Notes: generated by a model from the letters alone, not told the origin. A DNA stretch of 64,000 nucleotides from Conchocele bisecta (GCA_029237695.1 CM055272.1:37166901-37230900); one strand, 5' to 3'. Counted from the first letter of the stretch, positions 12,101-22,479 are shown. Numbers and translations: made by a program.

Positions 12101-15100
12101 AATGTGGAGCCCGCCTCAACTGTTTTCCACACTGTCGTAACGGAGGTTCCCACCCTTGTGCAGGCTTGAATTTGTACGTAACTATATATCGTCTGTCTGT
12201 GTCCGTTTTCGCGCTGGTTCTATCAAGAAACTTCGAAATATCCACTTGTCCTATTTTTTGAATTTCTGGTGGTTCAGTGGCAATGCTGGATGGGTCAAAC
12301 TGACTAGTTTCCGACTCTGAGACAGTGGAAGACATGACGGGGTCCTCCGTGGAACTCTGTGGGGTGCACACATGACAGGTAGAACTACCATTATTGTCAT
12401 CACTTTGTGATTGTGTTGTTGATTTTTTTGATGAACAGGGTGCAAAATATGAATCCAACGTGGAACATTGTGGCGTTTTCTTACGTTTGCTCATTTTGGA
12501 ATTTTATTTTAGTGAAATTGCCGATAGGTTACTGGCTACAGTGTGTGAACTGTTATTTTACGCACAGATGTAAAACACTGATGATGTGCCAATTTTTTAA
12601 TACCGGCAGCGTTGTTATAAGTGTAACATCCAATCGCATAACGTAAAACATCTAGGCACTCGGCCAATATGTTAATACCAGCGTTGTTAAAGTGTAACAT
12701 CCAATCGCAAAGCGTAACACACCTAGGCACTCGGCCAATATGTTTTGACGTCATGTGTAAAAAACACCATTCTTTTTCTGGTATTATATTACGCTTAAAT
12801 TAAACTTCATGACGGTCGATTTAATTAAATTTATTATTTAATATTTTCTTCTTTTTTTAGCTCACCTGAGCGAAGCTCATGTGAGCTATTGTTACCGCAA
12901 TGTGTCCGTCGTCCGTCGTCGTCGTCCGTGAACATTTTCAAACGTCTTCTCCTCGGTAACCATTGGGCCTATGGTCACCAAACTTCATGGTCATGGTCCT
13001 TAGGTAGGGGGATTACAAAATTGTTAAAATGACGTCATTACGTAATCCAAGATGGCCGCCGTCTAAAAATAGCACAAATTCTTAAAAAATCTTCTTCTCA
13101 AGAACCGCCAACCGGATTTCGACAAAACTTGGTAGGAATGATCGATGTACATTGCTCTTTCAAAGTTGTTAAAATGGTGACCCTGGGGTTAAAAATGGGC
13201 GTGGCCCGTGGGGTCAAATTGGGGTCAAATTTTATTTTTGACTGAATATGGTCATTTCATATATTAAATTGAAGGTATCAATGAGGCGATCACTCTGGTG
13301 CATTTTTTGTCGAAATCGGATTGTTATGTCATCCAAGATGGCCGCCGAAAGGTCAAAAGGTCGTTCTTTTATTAGAGATTTCAAAATTCTTCTTCACATG
13401 AACCGCTTGGCCCATGGTAGCCAAACTTAAAAGTTATGGTCCATGGGTGAAGCCTTTTCCGATTTGTTAAAATGGAGGTCATCGCTAATCCAAGATGGCC
13501 GCCGTCTAAAAATAGCATAAATTCTTAAAAAATCTTCTTCTCATAAACTGCTAGCCGGATTTCGACGAAACTTGGTAGGAATGATCGATGTACATTGCTC
13601 TTTCAAAGTTGTTACAATGGTGACCCCGGGGTCAAAAATGGGGGTGGCCCGTGGGGTCAAATTGGGGTCAAATTTTATTTTTCATCGAATATGGTCATGT
13701 CATATATCAAATTGAAGGTATCAATGAGGTGATCACTCTGGTGCATTTTCTGTCGAAATCGGATTGTTATGTCATCCAAGATGGCCGCCGAAAGGTCAAA
13801 AGGTCGTTCTTTTATTAGAGATTTCAAAATTCTTCTTCACATGAACCGCTTGGCCCATGGTAGCCAAACTTAAAAGTTATGGTCCATGTGTGAAGCCTTT
13901 TCAGATTTGTTAAAATGGAGGTCATCGCTAATCCAAGATGGCCGCTGTCTAAAAATAGCATAAATTCTTAAAAAATCTTCTTCTCATGAACCGCTAGCCA
14001 GATTTCGATGAAACTTGGTAGGAATGATCGATGTGCAATGCTCTTTCAAAGTTGTTAAAATGGTGACCCCGGGGTCAAAAATGGGCGTGGCCCGTGGTCA
14101 AATTTTATTTTATTTTTGACCGAATATGGTCATGTTATATATCAAATCGAAGGTATCAATGAGGCGATCACTCTGGTACATTTTTTGTACAAATCGGATT
14201 GTTATGTCATCCAAGATGGCCGCCGAAATGTCAAAAGGTCGTTCTTTTATTGGAGATTTCAAAATTCTTCTTCACATGAACCGCTTGGCCCATGGTAGCC
14301 AAACTTAAAAGTTATGGTCCATGGGTGAAGCCTTTTCAGATTTGTTAAAATGGAGGTCATCGTTAATCCAAGATGGCCGCCGTCTAAAAATAGCATAAAT
14401 TCTTAAAAAAAAATCTTCTTCTCATGAACCGCTAGCCGGATTTCGACGAAACTTGGTAGGAATGATCGATGTACATTGCTCTTTGAAAGTTGTTAAAATG
14501 GTGACCCCGGGGTCAAAAATGGGCGTGGCCCGTGGGGTCAAATTGGGGTCAAATTTTATTTTTGACTGAATATGGTCATGTCATATATCAAATTGAAGGG
14601 ATCAATGAGGCGATCACTCTGGTGCACTATTTGTCGGAATCGGATGATTATGTCATCCATGATGGCCACCAAAAGGTCCATTTATTCAAGATTTTTAACG
14701 TCTTTTTCTCAGGAACCACATGGCCGATGCTGGGTGAAGCATTTTCAGATTTTGTAAAATGAGAGTCATCGCTTAATCCAAGATGGCCGCCATCTAAAAA
14801 TAGCACAATTTTTTTAAAACACATGAACTCAATGTCACATTCTCCTCTGGTGTTCATGGAGTCAGGTGAGCGAATTAGGGCCATCATGGCCCTCTTGTTT
14901 CTTTTTTAATTGAAAAAAAACCCATACCTCCTGAAATATTTTTTACGCACTATCGTAATTTGCGTAATGGGAGCGGCGCCCTTAATAACCCCTGATCTAT
15001 ATTTGACCTTGACCTCTTGAATTACTTGGTTAATTGCCCTTGGTTAAGGTTTTTAGTCAACCTTGTTAAGGTTTTTAGTCAAGCTTGTATATGCAATACT

Positions 15101-18100
15101 ACTGGCCCTACACCCACCATACTTGGACAACTTCATCTCCTAGTGATGCACATCAATAACCCCTCATCTATATTTGACATTGACCTACATTTCCTCTTTA
15201 ATTACTTACTTAATTCCCCTTGGTTAAGGTTTTTAGTCAACCTTGGTTAAGGTTTTTTTTCAAGCTTGTACATTGAATACTATTGTGCATCCAGACACCA
15301 TACTTCGACAACCTTTTCTCATAGGTATGTACATCAATAACCCATGATCTATATTTTACCTTGACCTACATTTCCTCTTCAATTACTTACTTAATTATAC
15401 CCCCCGCAACGAGTTGTGGGGGGGGTATACTGGAGTCAGGTTGTCCGTGCGTCTGTGCGTCCGCGTAAACTTAACATCAGAGAAATATTGTTATAACTTC
15501 TATTTCCTCCATCTAAAATGCTTGATATTTCACACATGCATTCCTGTAAGGCTCTACTACCATGCTGTGCCAAATCCACGACCGTCCAACCCCCGCAGAT
15601 CCCAAGGTCAAGGTCAAACTAGGTCTTATCGTAAACTAAATATCAGGAGAAATATTGTTAAAGTACTTCTATTTCCTACATCTAAAATGCTTAATATTTC
15701 ACACATGCATTCCTGTAAGGCTCTACTACCATGCTGTGCCAAATCCACGACCACCGTAACCCAACCCCCGCAGATCCCAAGGTCAAGGTCAAATACTTAG
15801 TCTCTTTACAAAACTTAACATCAGAGAAATATTGTTATAACTTCTATTGCCTTCATCTAAAATGCTTAATATTTCACACATGCATTCCTGTAAGGCTCTA
15901 CTACCATGCTGTGCCAAATCCACGACCGTCCAACCCCCGCTAATCCCAAGGTCAAGGTCAAATACTTAGTCTCTTTACAAAACTTAACATCAGAGAAATA
16001 AGTTATAACTTCTGTTTCCTTCATTGAAAATTCTTATTATTTCACTTGTGCATTCCTCTAAGGTTGTACTATCATGCTGTGACAGATCTATGACTGTCCA
16101 ACCCCCGCTTATCCCAAGGTCAAGGTCACATACTTAGTCTCTTTACAAAACTTAACATCAGAGAATTATGTTATAACTTCTATTTTTTTCATTGAAAATT
16201 CTTAATATTTCATATGCTGTGACAAATCCCCACTGATCTCGAGGTCAACGTCACATACATACCGTATACCTCGAATTAACGCCCCCCTCCTAATAAACGC
16301 CCCCCTCCCCCCAAATAAAAAAAAAATAAAAAAATATTTACCAATGACCGCCAATTTCAAACACAAATAATCCTTAAATCCTTATTTGTGTTTGAAATAG
16401 GTAATTTTTTTTTTTTAATAAACCCCCCCCCCCCCCCCCACCTTTTGTAAAATGTAACGCCTCCGGGGGCGTTAATTCGAGGTTATACAGTAGTCTCTTT
16501 ACAAAACTTAACATCAGAGAAATCGGTTATAACTTCTATTTCCTTGCTCGGATCTGCTTCACATTTAACACACACATTGCTCCAATGGACTTGGAAATTT
16601 TTACATATTTTAAGGGTACCTGGGCCCATGCGGGGGGTATTCCGTAAGCCTCGCTTACTGACCAATCTAGTTCATTTTGGTTAAGGTTTTTAGTCAACCT
16701 TCTATATGGAATACTACTGGCCCTACACCCACCATACTTGGACAACTTCATCTCCTAGTGATGTACATCAACAACCCCTGATCTATATTTGACCTTGACC
16801 TACATTTCCTCTTGAATTACTTACTTAATTCCCCTTGGTTAACGTTTTTAGTCAAGCTTGTAGATGGAATACTCCTGGCCCTACACCAACCATACTTGGA
16901 CAACTTCATCTCCTAGTGATGTACATCAACAACCCCTGACCTATATTTGACCGTGACCTACATTTAACCTTGAATTACTTAGTTAATTCCCCTTGGTTAA
17001 GGTTTTTACTCGACCTTGGTTAAGCTTTTTACTCAAGCTTGTACATGGAATACTATTGTGCATACAGACACCATACTTGGACAACCTTTTGTCATAGTGA
17101 TGTACATCAATAACCCCTGATCTATATTTGACCTTGACCTGCATTTCCTCTTGAATTACTTACTTAATTCTCTTTGGTTAAGGTTTTTAGTCAAGCTTGT
17201 AGATGGAATACTCATGGCCCTACACCAACCATACTTGGACAACTTCATCTCCTAGTGATGTACATCAATAATCCCTGACCTATATTTGACCTTGACCTAC
17301 TTTTAACCTGGAATTACTTAGTTATTTCCCCTTGGGTAAGGTTTTTAGTCAAGCTTGTATATGGAATACTCCTGGCCCTACACCAACCATACTTGGACAA
17401 CTTCATCTCCTAGTGATATACATTAACAACCCCTGACCTATATTTGACCTTGACCTACATTTAACCTTGAATTACTTAGTTAATTCCCCTTGGTTAAGGT
17501 TTTTACTCTACCTTGGTTAAGCCTTTTACTCAAGCTTGTACATGGAATACTATTGTGCATACAGACACCATACTTGGACAACCTTTTGTCATAGTGATGT
17601 ACATCAATAACCCCTGATCTATATTTGACCTTGACCTACATTTCCTCTTGAATTACTTACTTAATTCTCTTTGGTTAAGGTTTTTAGTCAAGCTTGTAGA
17701 TGGAATACTCATGGCCCTACACCAACCATACTTGGACAACTTCATCTCCTAGTGATGTACATCAACAACCCCTGACCTATATTTGACCTTGACCTACATT
17801 TAACCTTAAATTACTTACTTGGTTAAGGTTTTTGTCGCGCCCGCTTGCGGAAAGCGCGATGTAGTCGGCACTTTGGCGCGTACTAGTGTGTCCGGTTAAA
17901 GTTTTTGGTTAAGGTGTTTGGTTAAGTTTTTTGGTTAAAGTTTTTGGTTAAGTTCTTTGGTTAAAGTTTTTGGTTAAGTTTTTTGGTTAAAGTTTTTGGT
18001 TAAAGTTTTTTGTTATACTATATCTCAAGCAACTGCTTTGCCCATTACCTTGAAACTTCATATGGGTGTTTATCATCATCTATATTTTCATTCTACCCCC

Positions 18101-21100
18101 CTCCCGTGTGGCCCCTGTGCCCAATGTCAAGGTCAAATTACTTTGAAGTTTTTGGTTAAGTTCTTTGGTTAAAGTTTTTGGTTAAGTTTTTTGGTTAAGT
18201 TTTTTGGTTAAAGTTTTTGGTTAAGTTTTTTGGTTAAAGTTTTTCGTTATACTATATCTCTGCAACTGCTTTGCCCATTACCTTGAAACTTCACATGGGT
18301 GTTTATCATCATCTATGTTTTCATTCTACCCCCTCCCATGCGGCCCCTGTGCCCAATGTCAAGGTCAAATTACTTTGAAGTTTTTGGTTAAGTTTTTAGG
18401 TTAAAGTTTTTGGTTAAGTTTTTTGGTTAAAGTTTTTCGTTATACTATATCTCTGCAACTGCTTGGCCCATTACCAAAATTGAAAACGTTTTTCCACTGG
18501 GTGTTTATCATCATCTATATTTTCATTCTCACCCCCTCCCGTGCGGCCCCTGTGCAGTATGTCAAGGTCAAATACTTTGTAAGTTTTTGGTTAAGCTTTT
18601 TGGTTTAAAGTTTTTGGTTTAAAGTTTTTTATTTTGGTTAAACTTTTTTGTTATACTATATCTCTGCAACTGCTTTGCCCATTACCTTGAAAACTTCTTA
18701 CATGGGGGTGTTTATCATCATCTATATTTTCATTCTACCCCCCTCCCGTGCGGACTCCTGTGCCCAATGTCAAGGTCAAATTACTTTGAAGTTTTTGGTT
18801 AAGTTTTTTGGTTGAAAGTTTTTGGTTTAGTTTTTTGGTTAAGTTTTTTGGTTAAAGTTTTTGGTTAAGTTTTTTGGTTAAATTTTTTCGTTATACTATA
18901 TCTCTGCAACTGCTTTGCCCATTACCTTGAAAACTTCACATGGGTGTTTATCATCATCTATATTTTCATTCTGCCCCCCTCCCGTGCGACCCCTGTGCCC
19001 AATGTCAAGGTCAAATTACTTTGAAGTTTTTGGTTAAGTTTTTTGGTTGAAAGTTTTTGGTTAAGTTTTTTGGTTAAGCTTTTTGGTTAAAGTTTTTGGT
19101 TAAGTTTTTTTTGTTAAATTTTTTCGTTATACTATATCTCTGCAACTGCTTTGCCCATTACCTTGAAACTTCACATGGGTGTTTATCATCATCTATATTT
19201 TCATTCTACCCCCCTCCCGTGCGGCCCCTGTGCCCAATGTCAAGGTCAAATTTGAAGTTTTTGGTTAAAGTTTTTTTCGCGCCTGCTTGCTGAAAGCGCG
19301 ATATAGTCGGCACTTTGTCGTACGTACGTATGTACGTACTGTCGTACGTACGTATGTACGTACGTACGTACGTGTGTCTGGTTAAAGTTTTTGCTTAAGT
19401 TTTTTGGTTAAAGTTTTTCGTTATACATGTACTACCGGTATATCTTTTTTTTTTAGTGTCCATGCCTTGAGCTATGTGTACATCGACAACCCTCGTAGTC
19501 GAGCTATGCTGTTCTCCTACAGCTCTTGTCATTCATATATGCAGTCCCTTTTGCTCAAGTTCAAATGATATTTTGAAATTTGTGTTAATGTGTTATGGCT
19601 TTAGCATCCGTGTCTATGTATGTACATGTACGTACATTACTTGAATGACCTACATGTACATGTACATATACATATACTGTATATTATCCATTGTTACATG
19701 TCTACCGTTGTTCAACACCGCTCACAGCCATGTTCAAACGTACAGCATGTGTTGTTTGGCCATTGCTGTAGACAATGCTCATTCTGGGGCCAAGCCAACA
19801 ACTACGTAATGCATGTGTCTCATGACACGTCACCAGACCAGTTCACAATGGTCTCACTGAATTTTGAAATTGACGCGGCTGCATCACGCGACGTGTACTG
19901 CGGCCCCGGAATATGTATGTGTACATCAGCTGTTTGAATGGAGCAGATTATCAAAGTACCGAAAGTACTGCATATATGCTCACATTGCATGATATTTCTG
20001 ATGGAAATGTAACAATAACGTTCGACCATGTCCAGCCGTGGGTAAACATTTGCCGTGGCACTCGGGAACTGTTTGAACCTGCGGCCTACGGCCTTGCGTT
20101 CAAATAGTTCCCTCATGCCACGATAATTCCAGCACAAAAATATTTACACAATTCCCTAACATTTGATTGGCCCGTAGCAAGTCTGTCCAAAATTTATATC
20201 CCAGTAAACTCCCACCCCGAACTACTTTCCGTAACCGTGAGGCGCAGTTAAAATAATTCTTAAGAAAACGGAAAATAAACACATTTTCTTGATGAATTTA
20301 TTTCAAATGCTGGAATTATAAGGAATGAATGGCCTTTTTGTTGAATTTATCGGGGGATATAAACTTGGAAAAGTCGCGGGTACTGGACGAGGCCTTCCGG
20401 CCTTCGTCCAGTATTCCCGCGACTTTTCCAAGTTTATACCCCGATAAATTCCACAAAAAGGCCATTCATTCCTATAGTAAACGTTTACCCACGGCTGGAC
20501 ATGGTCGAACCTTATATTTTGTCTTACAGCCTGGAGTTCCCAACATTTTATGTGGCGGAGGGGCACTGGATACATCAAGTGTAAGTCTTCTTACTCCATT
20601 GTATTGTTGAGGCAGTTGTTGGGAGCATGCAAATGCAGGGATTCCGCTGGCGATCGCCACTTTCGGAATTGGCGATAAAAGTAAACAATTGGCTATAAAA
20701 ACTTACAATCTAGATTTTTTTATTTTTTTTTTAGTGTTTTTTTTTTTGATGTGGCGATTTTTTTATTTTCCGCAGCGGAAGAATCCATGCGAATGGTACA
20801 TTTAATAATGGTTTTCATCTTTAACGCAATCCCAATATCTTTGGGTACATTGTTGGATTTCTGGTATATGCAAGTTGAATCCGGTTATGCCCATTATTAA
20901 AATAATAACATTATTACTAATCTTATTAATTTGGAGGAGTGGGGCTAAGTGATTTCGGTGTGGTGAGACCTGGCACCAGTAGCCGATTTCACCAACATTG
21001 CAAAGTATACTTTTCTAGCAAAGTATACTTTGAGGGAGAAATTTTCAATTTTAGGATAAATTTATTAATTTTTATTATACTGAATTTATTACATTATCAC

Positions 21101-22130
21101 AGCCATTTTGGCTGTGATAATGTAATAAATTCAGTATAATAATTTATACTTTTAATCATCAAATATATGCAGTGGTTAGTTCTATATGAAATAGTGCATT
21201 TTGGGAAAAATAAATGATTACTCCCTCAAAGTATACTTTGCTAGAAAAGTATACTTTGCAATGTTGGTGAAATAGGCTACAGGTCAGGTTATTCTAATTT
21301 CAGGGCTGAGTATAAAGTAAATACATAGTTGGTGCCGTCGAATATAAAATATATTCTGTTGAACCTTAGACAGCTTTATTGGGACGAGCTTTAGCGGATA
21401 TATTTTATATTCGACTGCACTAATAATGTATATAATTTATACCGCGTACTGAACTAGCGACGTCGTTCAAAGCAAATGGCGACGTCCACGCTAGGTAGAT
21501 TCGGTATTGTATCTGATTAAATCTCCAATTTATTTATGATCAGCTTAAATATAGGCTGGCGGTAAACTCCATAGTTGTCATAATAAACATTGAAATCACA
21601 ATATATATGTCCTTGTCACTGGTTACTTCGCATATACTGTAAAAAATGGACAAAATTCAGCTGAATTGATAGCGATTTTGATTTTAAAATCCACAACCAT
21701 CTTCAATTTGCTGTTGGTACTGACCAATCAGAGGCTGCGATTAGGGGTGAAAACGGCACTTCATGTATATTAGGCTACTTCAGGTATAATAGGTTGGTTA
21801 CTTCAGATATAAACAGCATTTATTCAACCCCCTTTAATATGCTACATGGAGCAATGGTTGTGGTATAAATATATTTTCTGTAAATATTCTGATTTGATTG
21901 ATGAATGAATCTGATATCTGAATTAATTAATGTTTCAGTCGTTCGATTCTTCGTCTCACATCTTCACGATCGGCTGTGTGGACGCGCTGGTGAACCTGGC
22001 CGAGGCTAACCTGCCGATGGTGGCCGGTATCGTGCTGGGACTCGGAGTGCCGCAGCTCATTGGCATCTGTCTCGGTCGACTGCTGTCTAATCAGATACAG
22101 GACCAAAAGGAACGGTGGCGCCGACGATAG
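6018..22130 (+). CDS. TSPAN33: Tetraspanin, TspanC8 group, TSPAN33-like (3' four exons)
   Basis: Exons 6018-6185, 7897-8028, 20530-20580 and 21939-22130 join in phase 0 to give the last 180 residues of a tetraspanin. In order they show the third membrane segment, the large extracellular loop and the fourth membrane segment with a short basic tail. The loop holds eight cysteines: [24 protein letters not shown] and TIGCVDAL. Eight is the mark of the TspanC8 group, which in animals binds the metalloprotease ADAM10 and controls its exit from the ER and its substrate choice. RCSVPYSCC and the tail LLSNQIQDQ resemble TSPAN33 most. It would sit in the plasma membrane or endosomes. The exons for the first two membrane segments were not found in 1-6017 and probably lie upstream. 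The introns are filled with transposons. Confidence 0.88.
6623..7301. mobile_element. Fold-back MITE family F, with a second MITE nested inside
   Basis: The ends are GGCTCCGGTTAAGGAATTAG and CAGCTTAACTGAAGCTCTG. TTGGTGCAT flanks both sides (6614-6622 and 7302-7310). The centre is the palindrome TTAGAATTGTCTCC / GGAGACAATTCTAA near 6813. A 295-bp MITE (6938-7232) has inserted into the right half. Confidence 0.7.
6938..7232. mobile_element. Fold-back MITE family G, nested in family F
   Basis: Inverted repeats AGCCTATTTCATCAACATTG and CAATGTTGATGAAATAGGCT enclose CAAAGTATACTTT blocks and the palindrome ATTATCACAGCCAAATTGGCTGTGATAAT class centre. Other copies: 20979-21279, 53479-53789 and a partial one at 39401. 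Confidence 0.75.
7897..8028 (+). CDS. TSPAN33: Tetraspanin exon: large loop with CCG motif
   Basis: Acceptor GATCTCTTTGCAG and donor CTGACG/gtgagt bound 44 codons in phase 0. The exon begins [20 protein letters not shown] and ends [16 protein letters not shown]. It supplies six of the eight loop cysteines. It follows the previous exon directly (WFQEN-IKCCG) as in other tetraspanins. Confidence 0.92.
8077..8290 (+). repeat. SINE S1 (GATAGGCCGTTAAACAC family)
   Basis: Carries TATGGACCTGGCACCAG, then TTATTCTAATTTCAGGGC, GCAGCAGATCGAACC and AGCTGTTGATAGGCTGTTAAAC. It begins shortly after the tetraspanin donor at 8029. The GGTTCGATCC box on the minus strand in better copies suggests tRNA ancestry. 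Confidence 0.55.
8345..8742. repeat. Dispersed repeat fragments
   Basis: 8390-8520 belongs to the family with ATCCTGATCAGACTGTGCA and CCCCATTTCTCCAGTCA, also near 28350, 29750, 41500 and tandem at 48834. 8560-8742 carries two facing ends of a Tc1-like MITE (GTGTCCRGYTTAGAGAGGTT). Confidence 0.5.
9561..9602 (+). repeat. Poly-G run
   Basis: About 42 bases that are nearly all G, broken by a single C. It could form G-quadruplexes, and its length in the assembly is probably unreliable. Confidence 0.7.
10150..12494 (-). pseudogene. hAT-family transposase relic (TTF-type zinc finger, DUF4371, hAT dimerisation)
   Basis: Reading right to left on the minus strand, open stretches at 12494-11910, 11949-11542, 11554-11306, 11210-10686 and 10753-10181 follow one another in different frames. 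The first has a lysine-rich start and a TTF-type finger region ([22 protein letters not shown]). Next comes a DUF4371-like part ([31 protein letters not shown]), then [10 protein letters not shown], and last the hAT dimerisation motif [20 protein letters not shown]. Breaks are visible near 11940, 11550, 11215, 10720 and 10255, plus an in-frame TAG at 11306-11308 after NMSG. It resembles zinc-finger MYM-type 1-like transposase relatives. It cannot make an active enzyme as read. Confidence 0.85.
12859..14903 (+). mobile_element. Family A element, copy 2, nested in the hAT transposon
   Basis: Starts AGCTCACCTGAGCGAAGCTC and ends TCAGGTGAGCGAATTAGGGC, then CATCATGGCCCTC. It holds about four direct units of about 440 bp, each with GATCGATGTACATTGC, CATCCAAGATGGCCGCC and TTCTTCACATGAACCGC. 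Frames of 60-76 residues recur once per unit and are not genes. Confidence 0.75.
15397..16640 (+). mobile_element. Family C element (ATACCCCCCGCAACGAG)
   Basis: Starts ATACCCCCCGCAACGAGTTG and ends GCGGGGGGTAT. Inside are about five units of about 165 bp with CTAAAATGCTTAATATTTC, ATGCTGTGCCAAATCCACGA and CCCAAGGTCAAGGTCAAAT. A reverse copy lies at 40070-41010. A separate MITE is nested at 16265-16489. Confidence 0.7.
16265..16489. mobile_element. MITE with CCTCGAATTAACGCCCCC termini
   Basis: The inverted repeats TATACCTCGAATTAACGCCC and GGGCGTTAATTCGAGG bound an A-rich then C-rich centre with an inverted GACCGCCAATTTC-like block. A TA may flank each side. Confidence 0.65.
17833..19440 (+). 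repeat. Family B ends with a GGTTAAAGTTTTTGG minisatellite
   Basis: Two family B starts (TGTCGCGCCCGC at 17833 and TCGCGCCTGC near 19276) lead into arrays of GGTTAAAGTTTTT / GGTTAAGTTTTTT. Between these are repeats of about 250 bp with ATACTATATCTCTGCAACTG, CATGGGTGTTTATCATC and AATGTCAAGGTCAAA. A GTACGTAC simple repeat lies at 19317-19375. Confidence 0.65.
19690..20516. mobile_element. Family O repeat, split by a family H MITE
   Basis: About 470 bp shared with 32085-32842: ACCGCTCACAGCCATGTT, GGCCCCGGAATATGTATG, GTACCGAAAGTACTGCAT, and an inverted GAACTGTTTGAACC / GTTCAAATAGTTC block. A family H MITE splits this copy at 20123-20474. The shared sequence stops at 20516, 13 bases before a tetraspanin exon. 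Confidence 0.6.
20123..20474 (-). mobile_element. Fold-back MITE family H
   Basis: Runs from ATAATTCCAGCACAAAAATA to GGCCATTCATTCCTAT. The core is a long palindrome of AAACTTGGAAAAGTCGCGGG and its complement around GGCCTTCCGGCC. Relatives: 23757-24258, 35056-35411, 36338-36694, 37763-38032, 59174-59528. Confidence 0.75.
20530..20580 (+). CDS. TSPAN33: Tetraspanin 17-codon exon of the large loop
   Basis: Acceptor TTTTGTCTTACAG and donor TCAAGT/gtaagt bound 51 bases encoding [17 protein letters not shown]. The position and the single cysteine before a glycine run match the INTMCGQG-type segment of TSPAN33. Without it the loop would lack its seventh cysteine. Repeat DNA ends 13 bases before the exon. 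Confidence 0.85.
20633..20790. mobile_element. MITE family E (CAGGGATTCCGCTGG)
   Basis: Left end CAGGGATTCCGCTGGCGATC, then GGCGATAAAA blocks, right end CAGCGGAAGAATCC (decayed). Family copies at 22158, 24087, 25560 and 48550. Confidence 0.6.
20920..21325 (+). repeat. SINE S1 interrupted by a family G MITE
   Basis: S1 sequence (GTGAGACCTGGCACCAG) is broken at 20978 and resumes at 21280 (GGTCAGGTTATTCTAATTTC). The insert 20979-21279 runs TAGCCGATTTCACC to GGTGAAATAGGCTA. CAG occurs on both sides, suggesting a 3-bp duplication. Confidence 0.65.
21326..21938. other. AT-rich end of the last tetraspanin intron
   Basis: Contains an imperfect inverted repeat GTCGAATATAAAATATATTC / ATATATTTTATATTCGAC at about 21338-21412. 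No coding exon is seen. Confidence 0.4.
21939..22130 (+). CDS. TSPAN33: Tetraspanin last exon: end of loop, fourth membrane segment, tail
   Basis: Acceptor AATTAATGTTTCAG is followed by 63 codons and TAG. It encodes [20 protein letters not shown], then the hydrophobic segment [20 protein letters not shown], then a polar tail ending QKERWRRR. An ATG at 21930 is intronic. A MITE begins 28 bp after the stop. Confidence 0.9.
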   Translation, partial: SFDSSSHIFTIGCVDALVNLAEANLPMVAGIVLGLGVPQLIGICLGRLLSNQIQDQKERWRRR

Positions 22131-22157
22131 TAAAGTACAGTGCAGACATGGGAGATT

Positions 22158-22312
22158 AAATGCAGGGATTCCGCTGGCGATCGCCACTTTCGCAATTGGC
22201 GATAAAAATAAACAATTGGCGATACAAAATTACAATAATTTTCGAAAAAAAAAATAAATTATTTTTCCGAAAATGGAGATTTTTTTATTTTTCCCAGCGG
22301 AATCCTTGAAAT
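22158..22312. mobile_element. MITE family E in the tetraspanin 3' UTR or just past it
   Basis: CAGGGATTCCGCTGGCGATC to CCAGCGGAATCCTTG, starting 28 bp after the stop codon. AAATG occurs on both sides. Confidence 0.65.
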
Positions 22313-22470
22313 GTATATAGCGATGCGTCCAATTGGGGATATAAACTAGTGACTGTTACTGAGGGGTAGCTGTTGAAGGGAGGTTAAATATATATATAGC
22401 GATGCGTCCAATTGGGGATATAAACTAGTGACTGTTACTGAGGGGTAGCTGTTGAAGGGAGGTTAAATAT
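22313..22470 (+). repeat. Two-copy direct repeat of 76 bp
   Basis: TATATAGCGATGCGTCCAAT through GTTGAAGGGAGGTTAAA occurs twice, almost identical, which implies a recent duplication. Confidence 0.7.
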
Positions 22471-22479
22471 ATATATAGC

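Larger units (their letters stand above)
9120..14983. mobile_element. hAT transposon (5.9 kb) with broken transposase
   Basis: Terminal repeats AAGGGCGCCGC (left) and GCGGCGCCCTT (right) are flanked by AATAACC on both sides (9113-9119 and 14984-14990). The interrupted unit reads ACATCAATAACCCCTGATCT elsewhere in the array, which confirms the insertion point. A minus-strand transposase relic lies at 10150-12494 and a family A copy at 12859-14903. A long G run lies at 9561-9602. hAT elements normally make 8-bp duplications; seven bases match here. Confidence 0.8.
8966..19530 (+). mobile_element. Family D element (AGCTCGACTATTCGAACAAT ...) with tandem core, heavily nested
   Basis: The start AGCTCGACTATTCGAACAAT and the far-right CTCGTAGTCGAGCT ... 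CTACAGCTCTTGT look like the two ends of one family. The core is an array of units of about 160-190 bp marked by GGTTAAGGTTTTTAGTCAAG, CACCATACTTGGACAAC and TATTTGACCTTGACCTACAT (9000-9119 and 14984-17830). Insertions within it: a hAT transposon (9120-14983), a family C element (15397-16640) and family B-like arrays (17833-19440). That the two ends are one element is inference. Confidence 0.5.
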
